A DNA stretch of 64,000 bases from positions 124,822,525 to 124,886,524 of the forward strand of contig CM059187.1 in the NCBI GenBank assembly GCA_030323885.1. The letters are read 5' to 3'. The stretch is from Branchipolynoe longqiensis. Lineage: Eukaryota > Annelida > Polychaeta > Phyllodocida > Polynoidae. Each line of letters begins with the position of its first letter. Position 1 is the stretch's first letter. The position numbers and the translations under genes are program-made. The notes under the pieces were generated by a model. The model was given only the letters and a program-made list of their open reading frames with translations. It was not told the origin of the DNA and did not search any database. Below are positions 11,124 to 20,560 of the stretch, piece by piece.

Positions 11124-11239
11124 GAAACACAAATGTTTGCATGTATAATGTCGTGTATGTTAGTTTTCAAATGTGTGTGAATAAGATCTGCTCTCGGCTT
11201 TTACTCTGTATCTTTAGAATATTCCATCCTTCATCTTAG

Positions 11240-11936
11240 ACTGCGTCCCTCTCATCCCTCCCCTCCCCTCCCCCCCTCCCCTCCCCTCCCCCCCTCCCCT
11301 CCCCTCCGCTCCCCCTCCGCTCCCTCCCCCTCCCCTCCCCTCCTCTTCCCCTCCCCTCCTCTCCCCTCCCCTCCCCTCCCTTACCCTCCCCTCCCCTCCC
11401 CTCCCCTCCCCCCCTCCCCTCCCCCTCCCCTCCCCTCCCCTCCCTCCCGCTCCTCTTTCCTCCCCCCTCCCTTCCCTCCATCCCTGCTCTTTCCTCCCTC
11501 TCCTCTCCCCCTCCCTCACCCTCTTCCGCCCCCCCCCCCTCCCTCCCCTCATCCCTGCTCTTCCTCCCTCTCCTCTCCCCCGCCTCCTCTTTTCATTCCC
11601 CTCCTCTCCTGCCCCCTCCCTCCCTCCTCCCTCTCCCCCCCCTCCCTCCCTCCCTCTTTCATCCCCTCCCCCTCCATCCCTGCTCTTTCCTCCCCCTCCC
11701 CCCTCCTCCCTCCCATCCTGCTCTCCTCCTCCCTCTCCTCTCCCTCCCTCTTCGCCTCCCTCCTTCGCCTCCCTCCCCCCCTCCCCTCTCAACCCTCCCT
11801 TTCTCCCACTCCCCTCTCCTCCCCCATTCTTCCCCCCTCCCCTCCTCTCTCCTCACTCCTCTCCTACCTCCCTTCTCCCCCTCCTCCCTCCTCCCTCCCC
11901 CTCCCTCCCTCCCTCCCTCCCTCCGTCCCCTTCCTC
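11240..11936. repeat. (CCCTCC)n polypyrimidine array, block 1
   Basis: About 700 bp almost purely C and T on the plus strand. Arg/Gly/Glu-rich open frames on the complement are artefacts. Strand asymmetry makes triplex or slipped structures possible. Confidence 0.95.
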
Positions 11937-12149
11937 CTCAAAGTCACACTATAAGTTGACATCGCCAAAGTGCATTTGCACGCAATGTATCACAGTTCCA
12001 GTGTTTCCGGCAGTCAATCTACTTGGTCGTGATTTAGGCTTTGCTGGTCATAATTATGATGGCAATTAGCATTTAATGTTTGTAAGTAATGTCCTATTGT
12101 ATCCCACACACCGCGCCACAAACCACAACACAGTATTCCTATCCGCTCC
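11937..12149 (+). repeat. unique-looking spacer, copy 1 of a tandem duplication
   Basis: Roughly 200 bp from AAGTCACACTATAAGTTGAC to the CGCGCCACAAACCACAACAC region. It recurs at 12,625-12,816 with few differences, so array plus spacer form a tandemly duplicated unit of about 690 bp. Confidence 0.85.
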
Positions 12150-12624
12150 CCCTCTCCCCCCTCTATCTCTCTCTCTATCCCTCTCTCCATCTCCCTCTAT
12201 CTCTCATTATCTCTCATTCTGTCTCTTGCGCTGTCTCTCTCTCTCCCTCCCCATCCATCATTGCTCTTTCCTCCCTCTCCTCTTCTCCTCTCCCCCTCCC
12301 TCCTCTTTCCTCCCTCTCTCCCTCCTCTTTCCTTCCTCCCCCCCCTCCTCCCTCCATCCCTGCTCTTTCCTCCCTCTCCTCTCCCCTCCCTCTTCGCCTC
12401 CCTCTTCGCCTCCCTCTCCCTCCCTCTCCCTCCCTTCCCTCCCTCCCTCATCCCTCCCCTCTCATCCCTCCCTTTCCCCCCTCACCTATCGTCCCCCTCC
12501 CCTCCCCTCCCCTCCCTCCTCTCCTACCTCGCTTCTCCCCCTCCTCCCTCCTCCCTCCATTCTCCCTCCATCTATTCCTCCCTCACCTCCCCCCCTCCCT
12601 CCCTCCCTCCCTCCTTCCCTCCTC
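12150..12624. repeat. (CCCTCC)n/(CT)n array, block 2
   Basis: A second polypyrimidine block of the duplicated unit, with a CTATCTCTCATTATCT-like leader and CCTCC-rich core. Confidence 0.95.
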
Positions 12625-13071
12625 AAAGTCATGCTATAAGTTGACATCGCCAAAGTGCATTTGCATGCAATGTATCACAGTTCCGGTGTTTCCGGCAGTC
12701 ATTCTTCTTAGTCGTGATTTAGGCTTTGCTGGTCATAATTATGATGGCAATTAGCATTTAATGTTTGTAAGTAATGTCCTATTGTATCCCACACACCGCG
12801 CCACAAACTACAACCCATGCTCGGCATGTGTTACCACTCTAACCATTCTCACCATGTTTGTTTTTTTCTACACCATGTTTGTTTTTTTCTACACAGTATT
12901 CATATCCGCTCTCCCTCTCTCCCTCCCCCCCTCTCTCTCATTATCTCTCATTCTGTCTCTCATTCTGTCTCTCGCAGTCTCTCTCTCTCCTCCTGATATG
13001 ACCTTATATGTTGCTAGGACGTAAAATTCTAACAATCAAGCAATTCTGTCTGTCTGTCTGTTTGTCTCTCT

Positions 13072-13120
<49 letters not shown>
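12625..13120. repeat. spacer copy 2, SINE-A tail and CT run
   Basis: The spacer duplicate (12,625-12,816) is followed by about 75 bp that copy 1 lacks, including two tandem ACCATGTTTGTTTTTTTCTA words. The duplicated leader then resumes near 12,890. A SINE-A tail (12,988-13,047, CTGATATGACCTTATATGTT) sits between two CT-rich runs, the second a pure (CT)n near 13,081-13,120. Confidence 0.8.
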
Positions 13121-13125
<5 letters not shown>

Positions 13126-13645
13126 TTCTATATACATATATATATAATGTGTGTTCTCTATGATTTGTTAACTTATCATAAACTGAAGTCTTAATTTTAG
13201 TTTAAATATGACGACATCTTATATTTTAACATGGTTATCAAGCCAGTAAAGTCAATATTTCTCCAATGTGGACATACTAAAGGGGTCTTGTGGTTGTGAT
13301 TTTGTTGTTGGTGTGTTTTCTGTTGGTTTTTTCTTCCTGGTGGTTCTGTAGTGAAGGGGACTGACCCTGAGAAGCTGACGCCAAACAGTGGGTGTTGGGC
13401 GGGGCTGGGAGGGGTGGTGTGGGGGGGGGGGCGTGATGAGGAAAGCGCCACCTACACAGGAATGCGACACCCACCCTGGACGTACCGTGTCGGACGCGCC
13501 CGGTTGTCACTGGTCATTTTCGCGCCAATTTATCATCGGTTCCCGCCACACACCGAGCCGTGCGTGTTGCCGCAATGACCACATCGAGCATTGATCGCTG
13601 TAAACCACTCCTCACAAGCAGCCCATGGCTGCATCTTGTGGCATT
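13121..13645. other. anonymous DNA, no supported gene
   Basis: No repeat family or exon recognised. There is a GC-rich patch near 13,400-13,570 with G runs and short open frames that show no motifs. Confidence 0.45.
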
Positions 13646-13950
13646 CTCTGTGGCGGAGTGGTTAGAGTGTCTGACTTTTTTCTAGGTCAGACTCCTAATC
13701 TGAGGGTTGGCAGTTCGATTCCCCGTGCCCCCAGCTCTGCCAATTTGGATTTCCACCGCTGTGTATAACTTACAGCGTCATCAAAGGCCAGTTGCTCTCA
13801 TACCATGTCTATGTGGTGTGGGAGGTTAAAAATCCCTTGGGTCGGTAAAAGTGTAGGCTCGGGCTTTCTATCGACCAGCAGTGGAGTGGGGAAGACCAGT
13901 CGTCTGTGACTGGGATTTCCCCTGCTTGGGACAACTAATGTACCAAAAAA
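13646..13950 (+). mobile_element. SINE-B copy
   Basis: Forward copy. The head CTGTGGCGGAGTGGTTAGAG (box A) and GGCAGTTCGATTCCCC (box B) are followed by the common body. The alternative 3' region ACCAGTCGTCTGTGACTGGG then CCCTGCTTGGGACAACTAAT is used. A true tRNA gene is ruled out by the long body and by several near-identical copies. Confidence 0.9.
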
Positions 13951-14008
13951 AATGAGAGACAAATAAGTGTTCACACTTCCTGTCTACCATTCACTATATC
14001 GCTATATC

Positions 14009-14011
14009 GCT

Positions 14012-14044
<33 letters not shown>

Positions 14045-14080
14045 ATGTGTGTGCATGTGTGTGCATGTGTGTGTGTGTGT
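14009..14080. repeat. (TG)n microsatellite
   Basis: A TG-rich run with ATGTGCATG interruptions. Confidence 0.9.
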
Positions 14081-14775
14081 CTGCGCATCTGTGCGCGAGT
14101 ACATATATATGTTTATCCTCCGGTGCGCCTGACACTGGCCTACATCCGGTGGAGGCGACGAGGGTAGGTGGAGCCACCGGTACAGTGTTGGTCTTACGGA
14201 GTATAACAAATAATAATAATAATTTTAATAACTAACCCTTGCGTATCTTTATACTCGTACATATATGTATCAGGGTGGTCAGTAGAAAAGGTTCAAGGAC
14301 TGTCTTAAGTTAAATATAACCTTAAGAAATGTAATGTCAACACTACAATCTGGGAAATAGTGGCCAAGGACAGAAGTTCATGGTGTGCTTCTATTCATAA
14401 AAGCAAAACACGGTTTGAAGCTGATCATATATCGCAAGCTAAAAAACGCATCAGCAGAGAAAGAGATTGTCTCCTTCATCTACCAGACTTTCTGACAGCA
14501 GCTACACACACACGTCGAATGTGCCACCACACATTCTGAGCACAAATTGGACTCATCAGTCATCGACTAGTTCACAACAAATGATGAGTTGCTGTCGTTG
14601 TCACCACCGATAGACAACCATGTGATGCATAACATATTATGCGTGTATAAATGTACAGAAGGGAACTTATCGCCTATTTATCCTACTGCTTACCCAACAC
14701 ATGTACCGGTGGCACCACCCTCGGCCACCTCCTCCTCCCGCTGCTCTAGATCTGCGACAGTCACAGCGGAAGATT
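14081..14775. other. anonymous DNA
   Basis: No exon or family recognised. A short (AAT)n stretch lies near 14,208-14,225. Confidence 0.4.
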
Positions 14776-14779
14776 TTTT

Positions 14780-15066
14780 TCAGGACGCGGTGGTGGAATC
14801 GGTAAGAACACAGGATTCCCGTGTGGAAGTTCAGGAGTTTGGGAGTTTGAATCCATAGCCAAGTCAAGCCAACGACTTATAAAATTGTTACTTATTGCTA
14901 CCTAGTCTGGTGCTCAACATTACTAGGACAGGGCAAGGACTGGTTTTCTCAATATCAGGATAGTGTGACTGAGTGGGACATCGGGTGGGTAATGGTGTTG
15001 GCATCTCTTAGTGAGGCAGCACTGTAAAGTCACCATGAGTGTGCACTGTCACAAGTTGGTACCCAT

Positions 15067-15072
<6 letters not shown>
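14780..15072 (+). mobile_element. SINE-A copy with tail replaced by (TA)n
   Basis: A tRNA-like head (GACGCGGTGGTGGAATCGGT, B-box-like GGGAGTTTGAATCC) and full body run to GTACCCATCCTA. There the normal tail (GATATGACCTT) is replaced by a (TA)n run leading into the DIRS element. The head type resembles the copy at 32,953. Confidence 0.8.
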
Positions 15073-15108
<36 letters not shown>

Positions 15109-15112
<4 letters not shown>

Positions 15113-15178
15113 ACCTCGGTATGCCGCCTCTGGCTAGCCGTAGGCTAGGGAGAAGGAAGCACATCCGGGTCCAGCAAT
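15109..15178 (+). repeat. DIRS left inverted terminal repeat
   Basis: It runs from TTTTACCTCGGTATGCCGCC to GGTCCAGCAATTAGC. It is complementary to 20,442-20,510. The inner part (GGAGAAGGAAGCACATCCGG and on) matches almost perfectly and the outermost part is diverged (TGGCTAGCCGTAGGC against the right-end version GGTTAGACGTGGGC). Confidence 0.9.
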
Positions 15179-15820
15179 TAGCATAAGTAACTCACAACGG
15201 GAGGACGTTTGTGAGTTGCTCCACAGGATTTATCTACTACTACTGCTTTTATCCAAAAGTAAGTACTGTTTTCTTCGATAACTTTGTTTATCATGCTCTA
15301 TAGCATCTTTTTATGAAAGTTCAGAACTTTCTTCAGTCCTGTTTGGACTTTGTACGTTTTTTAACTTACGGATAGAACATTGCGTGCCGCTGGCACAAAC
15401 GAAACCGATACTGAGTTCTATCGACACCTGTTTTTCAGACAGGGAGAAATGGCAACCCGAGTTGCTCATTTCCTAAGAAAAGTCTCCCGGATCCTAATAG
15501 AGGATGATGTTGGGGATGCTTCTGGGTGTTTTTTATAAACACCCCTGACCGGTTTAAGGCGAACCTCCGAGTTTCGTAATATTTTCTCCAACTTGTTGGC
15601 GCTGTAGCCACAGGTGGGAGAAGTGTACGGAACAGAGAGAGGGGCCGATCTCACGATCGATGCCCTCCGTTTGGTTGGTTTCGTTACCACACACCTACGG
15701 CAAAATTTAGCTTCACGCCTGTACTGACACGTTGCAAAACACGTTCTCTGTACCATGTTCCTCAACCCAGTTTACTGGCTTACACTTGTGTAGTTGAGAT
15801 GATTCCGGGTTAGTAACGCT

Positions 15821-17170
15821 TTGGTTTCGTTACAGTTCCCGATGGCCACTCGCCGGAATAAGCCGCCCGCTGCAGCGGTGGGTGTCCCCCCGACGGATTA
15901 CGATTCGTCTCCACCGGCTACGGCTCCGCCGTCCCCACATCCTGGGGCTCATGCCTCGGATCAAGACAGTGATCACGCCCCTCAACCAGTGGGGTGGGAG
16001 GCGAAAATGGCGGAGATGATGGAGGAGAAGATGCGCCTTTTCCAGGCGCAGACCTTTCCAGATCCTTCCCAAATCCCTGATGAGGATTGGGAAGACTTTT
16101 CTGAGGACGAAGAGGACACGCTTTCGGCACCTGAGGTTCCGAAACCGAAAGCGCGGGGCAAGAAACGCCGCCCAGTGAGCAGTTCTGGTGACGAGTTCAC
16201 AAAGAAAGCGAACTCTAAGCGCTCCAAAAAGTCCAAAAAGAAGAAGAAGAAGAAAAAGAAGGACTCTTCTTCAGACTCGTCGTCCGACTCTTCTTCCACC
16301 GAGTCGGATTCCGACACGGAACGAGCGGGTGTCTACGCCAAAATAGGCGTTAAAGCTGGCAAGAAAATTGTCAAAAAGAAAGCTCAGAAAGTGCGCACCA
16401 CTACCATGATGCGCAAAACGGTGAATAGCCATTTCACTACGTTTAAACCGATCGAAGTCATCAACAAGTTGACTGAGCAGATTTCAGGAGTTAAGGGCAT
16501 TCCTGCTTCGGTTTTCAAAGAGATGGATTCCGGCATTCATCTTTCCGACGAACGCCGTCGTTATGAAACTTCCCTCTGCCTGATCCATAAGGCAGTTTTG
16601 GGTGCCTTGACGTCTGTTATCCCTGTGGCTAACAGGATGCAGACAGAGAACAAGTTCTCGTCTTTGGCGCGGGTTATGGACCGGGGCATAGCTTTGTTAG
16701 CAGCCGCTAGTAACTACATGACCCATCGGAGATTTGAAAACGTTTTCAAATCGGTCACCACAGATGCCGGAAAAGAGGTTGCCCGCTCGAACAAGGTAAC
16801 GGACCATGATGGTAAGGAATACACCGTGTATTCCGGACCTACCCCTATCAAGAGCAAACCGCTTGATAAATCCAAGATGTTTGGGGGTCAGCTAGCTTAC
16901 CTGTACAAACAGGTAGAGGTCGACTACAAGAGTGCTAAAAACACTGAAGCAAAGAGTCGTCGCTTCCAAAACCCAGCAGGGTTCAGAAAGTCTAGGACGG
17001 ATTTTCGATTCCGCAGAGGAGGAAGGCCGTTCAGGGGCGGACCGTCCTTCCAGTTCAACCAGCGAGGAAGGGGCCGAGGCGACAGGCCGGCCTCAAACTG
17101 GAACGACAACCGCGGCTACAAGAGGGATTTCGTTCCCAAGCCCCAGTTCCCGAAACAAGGGAACAAGTAG
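15821..17170 (+). CDS. DIRS gag-like protein
   Basis: A 449-residue ORF. A second in-frame ATG at 15,842 (MATRRNKPP) could be the real start. The N-terminal third is Pro/Asp/Glu-rich. At about residues 125-165 comes a Lys stretch followed by Ser/Asp repeats (KKKKKKKKKDSSSDSSSD). A helical central region follows, with the conserved-looking FKPIEVINKL at about 205. The C-terminus is Arg/Gly-rich (FRRGGRPFRGG ... NQRGRGRG), like an RNA-binding tail. There is no CCHC knuckle. By position and composition it is the Gag of the element, proposed to package the RNA; function is inferred. It ends 17 bp before the RT ORF in another frame. Confidence 0.85.
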   Translation: MVSLQFPMATRRNKPPAAAVGVPPTDYDSSPPATAPPSPHPGAHASDQDSDHAPQPVGWEAKMAEMMEEKMRLFQAQTFPDPSQIPDEDWEDFSEDEEDTLSAPEVPKPKARGKKRRPVSSSGDEFTKKANSKRSKKSKKKKKKKKKDSSSDSSSDSSSTESDSDTERAGVYAKIGVKAGKKIVKKKAQKVRTTTMMRKTVNSHFTTFKPIEVINKLTEQISGVKGIPASVFKEMDSGIHLSDERRRYETSLCLIHKAVLGALTSVIPVANRMQTENKFSSLARVMDRGIALLAAASNYMTHRRFENVFKSVTTDAGKEVARSNKVTDHDGKEYTVYSGPTPIKSKPLDKSKMFGGQLAYLYKQVEVDYKSAKNTEAKSRRFQNPAGFRKSRTDFRFRRGGRPFRGGPSFQFNQRGRGRGDRPASNWNDNRGYKRDFVPKPQFPKQGNK

Positions 17171-17187
17171 AGATTTCCACACAAACA

Positions 17188-19098
17188 GTGCAGCCTCCTG
17201 ACCCTACAATGGTCACGGAGGAAACTCAAACTGAAGTAAGCCTTTTTCAAGCAGGGAATGTTTCTAATTGTTTACATCAATGGCAACAGTTAACCACTAA
17301 TCCAGAGGTCCTGAATATTGTTAAAGGCATTCACATCCCTTTCACACAATTGCCTATACAAAAGAGAGCGCCTTTTCCGTATCAGTTTAATTCACTAGAA
17401 AAATCTCAGCTAGATCACCAGGTTCTACTGTTTGAGTCTAAGGGCATTGTCAACAGAGTTGAACATACTGAAGGGGAATATATTTCCAATATCTTCTCTA
17501 CTCCTAAACCTGATGGTTCAATCCGAATGATTTTAGATTTAACTCAGTTGAATGAAATCATTGAATACAAACATTTCAAAATGTTTTCTTTAGAAACAGC
17601 TCGTGATTTAATTACCCCAGGGTGTTGGCTAGCGAGTGTTGATTTAAGGGATGCGTACTACACCGTTCCTATTCACCAGACAGATCGGAAATACCTACGT
17701 TTTCTCTGGAATGGCCAACTTTTTGAATTTACATGTTTACCTAATGGTTTGGCCTGCGCACCGCGTCTGTTTACTAAGTTGTTGAAACCAATTTTTGCAC
17801 ACATGGCAAAATTGGGGCATTGTATGTTTCCATACATAGATGATTCTTTTATTATGGGCCAATCTTTCACGCAATGTGAACTCGCTGTTAAAGATTTATG
17901 CAACATTTTCACCAAATTGGGTTTCTTCATACATAACAAGAAATCGGTTTTTTCTCCTACTCAGGAGCTTAAGTGTCTCGGGTTCATTCTGAACACCACG
18001 GCTATGACCGTTTCGCTTACACGCCAAAAGAAAGATAAGCTTTACCGCACAGCGATACAGCTGTTAGACACTTCTAGGCCAAAGATTAGACAGGTCGCGG
18101 TCCTTATCGGGGTCATGGTTTCGTATAGTCCAGCTATTCTATACGGAGCGGCACACATAAAATCCCTCGAAATTGATAAAAATTTGGCGCTGGCCCGCGC
18201 AAAGGGAAACTTTGAAAAGACCATGTTTATTTCGGAGAACGGCCTAGCCGACATTGATTGGTGGCTAAACCACTTTGACCATTCCCCCAATCCCATTAGA
18301 ATGGGAGAGCCTGACACTACCGTTACCACTGACGCGTCTCTCCAAGGGTGGGGAGCACATCAAAATGATGTAGCAACGGGAGGAAGATGGCTAGAATCGG
18401 AACTCCCCGATCATATTAACGTTCTAGAACTAAGGGCCATTTACTTGGGATTAACCAGTCTAGTAAAAATACCCAAAAATAATGTACGTATCCTCACGGA
18501 TAACACCACAGCTATGGCTTATGTCAGAAATATGGGAGGTACAAAATCGATTAAATGTAATGCAATGGCACTTCTCATTTGGAACTGGGCTCAAACCTTT
18601 GATGTCTGGTTAACTGTTAATCACATTCCAGGCACACAAAATTGTCTAGCTGACAAGATGAGTCGCCAGTTCCATGATCACTTAGAGTGGTCACTTAATC
18701 CATCCATTTTCAAACACATTTGTCACACATGGGGTTCACCTCAGATCGATTTGTTCGCTTCGCGTAATAACTTTAAAATTCCAAAATATGTTTCGTGGCA
18801 CCCGGAACCCAATGCTTGGCACATTGATGCCTTCTCCCTAAAGTGGCGACATCATTTCTTTTACATTTTCCCCCCCTTTACTATCATTAGCAAAGTCGCC
18901 AGAAAGATTCAAATGGAGGGGACACACGCCATACTCATCGTCCCCGAGTGGCACACGCAACCGTGGCTACCGACGTTACTAGCCACAGCCAAAAGCAGCC
19001 TTCGCTTCCCAAGATTCCGAGGAAACCTCAAACATCAGGGACCACTAGAACGCCACGGAAACGTGTCGACAACTCCGTTAGTGGCATTCCTTTTTTAA
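17188..19098 (+). CDS. DIRS reverse transcriptase / RNase H
   Basis: A 636-residue ORF starting at ATG 17,188. The RT domain spans about residues 60-270: PKPDGSIRMILDL, then SVDLRDAYYTVPI with the first catalytic Asp at about 152, LPNGLACAPRLF, and the YIDDS box at about 215. RNase H spans about residues 375-500, with acidic residues in TTDASLQGWG, LELRAIYLG, ILTDNTTA and NCLADKMSR. The C-terminal segment (DLFASRNNFKIPKYVSW, then DAFSLKW) lies where DIRS elements carry their Dam-methyltransferase-like region; I see no clear intact MTase motif. It would copy the element RNA into DNA. No stop or frameshift interrupts it, and its last 151 bp overlap the recombinase ORF. Confidence 0.95.
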   Translation: MQPPDPTMVTEETQTEVSLFQAGNVSNCLHQWQQLTTNPEVLNIVKGIHIPFTQLPIQKRAPFPYQFNSLEKSQLDHQVLLFESKGIVNRVEHTEGEYISNIFSTPKPDGSIRMILDLTQLNEIIEYKHFKMFSLETARDLITPGCWLASVDLRDAYYTVPIHQTDRKYLRFLWNGQLFEFTCLPNGLACAPRLFTKLLKPIFAHMAKLGHCMFPYIDDSFIMGQSFTQCELAVKDLCNIFTKLGFFIHNKKSVFSPTQELKCLGFILNTTAMTVSLTRQKKDKLYRTAIQLLDTSRPKIRQVAVLIGVMVSYSPAILYGAAHIKSLEIDKNLALARAKGNFEKTMFISENGLADIDWWLNHFDHSPNPIRMGEPDTTVTTDASLQGWGAHQNDVATGGRWLESELPDHINVLELRAIYLGLTSLVKIPKNNVRILTDNTTAMAYVRNMGGTKSIKCNAMALLIWNWAQTFDVWLTVNHIPGTQNCLADKMSRQFHDHLEWSLNPSIFKHICHTWGSPQIDLFASRNNFKIPKYVSWHPEPNAWHIDAFSLKWRHHFFYIFPPFTIISKVARKIQMEGTHAILIVPEWHTQPWLPTLLATAKSSLRFPRFRGNLKHQGPLERHGNVSTTPLVAFLF

Positions 19099-20057
19099 AT
19101 AAATATTTAGAACAGTTTGGCTTAGACAAAATTACACAACAGCGTTTGGTTGATGATGCGTGGAGAAAAGGAACGGTGAAAATGTATACTACGTATTTAA
19201 AGAAATGGGGTATTTATTGCCTGCTTAAGAAAGTCAAGCCAATGACTCCCACAGTATCCCAGGTAGGACTCTTCCTACGTTACCTAGAGGACGAAGGCCT
19301 AGGATATGGCGCTATTAACGCTGCCAGATGTGCTCTGTCGATAATCCTACCGCGGGTTAATGGACAAACAATGGGTAAACACCATGTTATTTGTTGGATC
19401 ATACGATCAATTTATCAGAGGAATCCGCCTAAACCCAAATATAATAGGTTTTGGGATGTTTCTCTAGTGTTCAACCTCTTCAAGAAATGGCCAGAAAATA
19501 AGTTTCTGGACGTTAAACTTTTAGGTTTCAAAGTCGCAGTTTTGCTTCTCCTGGTCACTGGACACAGAGGCCAAACTATAGTTGCCCTGTCGCTGAATGG
19601 TCTAGAAATTGACAGTAAAGAGGCCACGTTTGATTTATCAACTTTATTAAAATCAAACCGATTAGGTGACCCCCTTTCTACGATAGGGGTGTCCAGTTTC
19701 ACTCAGGATCGCAAGTTATGTGTCGTATCTGCGATACGAAATTATATATCCAAGACACGATTAATAAGAAACTCAAGACAGCTATTGGTCAGCTTTATTA
19801 AGCCACACAAGGCCATTTCCAGGGATACCCTCGCCCGATGGACAATGAATGTGTTAAAACTGGCGGGAGTAAATACAGACAGGTACTCATCGCACTCTAC
19901 ACGTGGTGCAATGGTGTCCAAGGCAAGATTGCTAGGCATCTCCGTTAAACGGATCCTAGCTCACGCGGGATGGAAAACCGCTACTTCGTTTGCTAGACAT
20001 TACCACAAACGACTAGAGAAGCCTCAGCCTATAGCGCACAGGCTACTCACCAACTGA
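18948..20057 (+). CDS. DIRS tyrosine recombinase (integrase)
   Basis: A 369-residue ORF overlapping the end of the RT ORF in another frame. The mature domain probably begins near residue 45 (GIPFLNKYLEQFGL). An N-terminal SAM-like/core-binding region is followed by the catalytic domain: Arg in LLVTGHRGQT (about 205), the HxxR box in HSTRGAM (about 315), His in LAHAGW (about 339) and the nucleophilic Tyr in FARHYHK (about 351). All catalytic positions of the R-H-R-H-Y set are present, so the enzyme may be active. The family role is integration of the circular DNA intermediate by strand exchange. How translation reaches this overlapping frame is unknown; the upstream ATG may not be the true start. 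Confidence 0.93.
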   Translation: MAHATVATDVTSHSQKQPSLPKIPRKPQTSGTTRTPRKRVDNSVSGIPFLNKYLEQFGLDKITQQRLVDDAWRKGTVKMYTTYLKKWGIYCLLKKVKPMTPTVSQVGLFLRYLEDEGLGYGAINAARCALSIILPRVNGQTMGKHHVICWIIRSIYQRNPPKPKYNRFWDVSLVFNLFKKWPENKFLDVKLLGFKVAVLLLLVTGHRGQTIVALSLNGLEIDSKEATFDLSTLLKSNRLGDPLSTIGVSSFTQDRKLCVVSAIRNYISKTRLIRNSRQLLVSFIKPHKAISRDTLARWTMNVLKLAGVNTDRYSSHSTRGAMVSKARLLGISVKRILAHAGWKTATSFARHYHKRLEKPQPIAHRLLTN

Positions 20058-20198
20058 AAGAGAGAGGTAAGAAAAACATTGGTTTTTCCTCTTTTTTGCC
20101 ATACAAATCGCTTTTCCATTGTTGCATACATAAGACATAATCACTAAAGAATAATAACAAAACAAGAATATCAGGATAAAAATTATTTTACGTAAAGG

Positions 20199-20333
20199 TC
20201 TCCCTAGCCTACGGCTAGCCAGAGGCGGCATACCGAGGTAAAATAGATTAGTTAGACGAATCTTACCTGGGTATAGATGATGGATAACTATTGTTTTACC
20301 GAGGTAGAAGCCTCGGTTAGACGTGGGCGAGGG
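20199..20333. repeat. DIRS internal complementary region
   Basis: Three blocks in order: 20,199-20,243 is the complement of the left terminus; 20,244-20,293 is the exact complement of the 50-bp 3' extension at 20,511-20,560; 20,294-20,333 is the complement of the end of the right ITR. Together they are the complement of right end + extension + left end, i.e. the junction of a circle. In the DIRS model this region is the template that completes the ends. Confidence 0.92.
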
Positions 20334-20441
20334 CCCACCCACCACGCCCTGCCACGTCTAGTCAATCACTCAATTTAGCATGAGGTCACTTGACCTTAGG
20401 TTGTTTTTTAGAATCATTTTTATCCTGAATTAGTAGGTAAA

Positions 20442-20560
20442 GATTGCTGGACCCGGATGTGCTTCCTTCTCCCTCGCCCACGTCTAACCGAGGCTTCTAC
20501 CTCGGTAAAACAATAGTTATCCATCATCTATACCCAGGTAAGATTCGTCTAACTAATCTA
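20442..20560 (+). repeat. DIRS right inverted terminal repeat and 50-bp extension
   Basis: 20,442-20,510 mirrors the left ITR (GATTGCTGGACCCGGATGTG ... CCTCGGTAAAA). 20,511-20,560 (CAATAGTTATCCATCATCTA ... CTAACTAATCTA) has no partner at the left end but is present, complemented, in the internal region. This defines the element's 3' boundary. Confidence 0.88.

Larger units (their letters stand above)
15109..20560 (+). mobile_element. DIRS-type tyrosine-recombinase retrotransposon, apparently intact
   Basis: A 5.45-kb element with three long ORFs in three frames (gag-like, RT/RNase H, tyrosine recombinase), none interrupted. The left end begins TTTTACCTCGGTATGCCGCC. Its inverted counterpart at 20,442-20,510 ends CTACCTCGGTAAAA and is followed by a 50-bp 3' extension (20,511-20,560). 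An internal region at 20,199-20,333 is complementary to the joined ends. Split inverted repeats with an internal complementary region and a YR gene instead of a DDE integrase define DIRS-like elements. They are thought to integrate from a circular intermediate, without target-site duplication. The element sits between (TA)-rich runs. Confidence 0.93.

Noticed and set aside
11214..12754. Arg/Gly/Glu-rich and Pro/Ser-rich open frames of up to 221 codons
   Set aside because: Artefacts of the CCCTCC polypyrimidine arrays.
13646..13730. Functional tRNA gene (Leu/Ser-like)
   Set aside because: The same head is followed by a shared ~200-bp body in at least six places, and the arms are imperfect; it is a SINE promoter.
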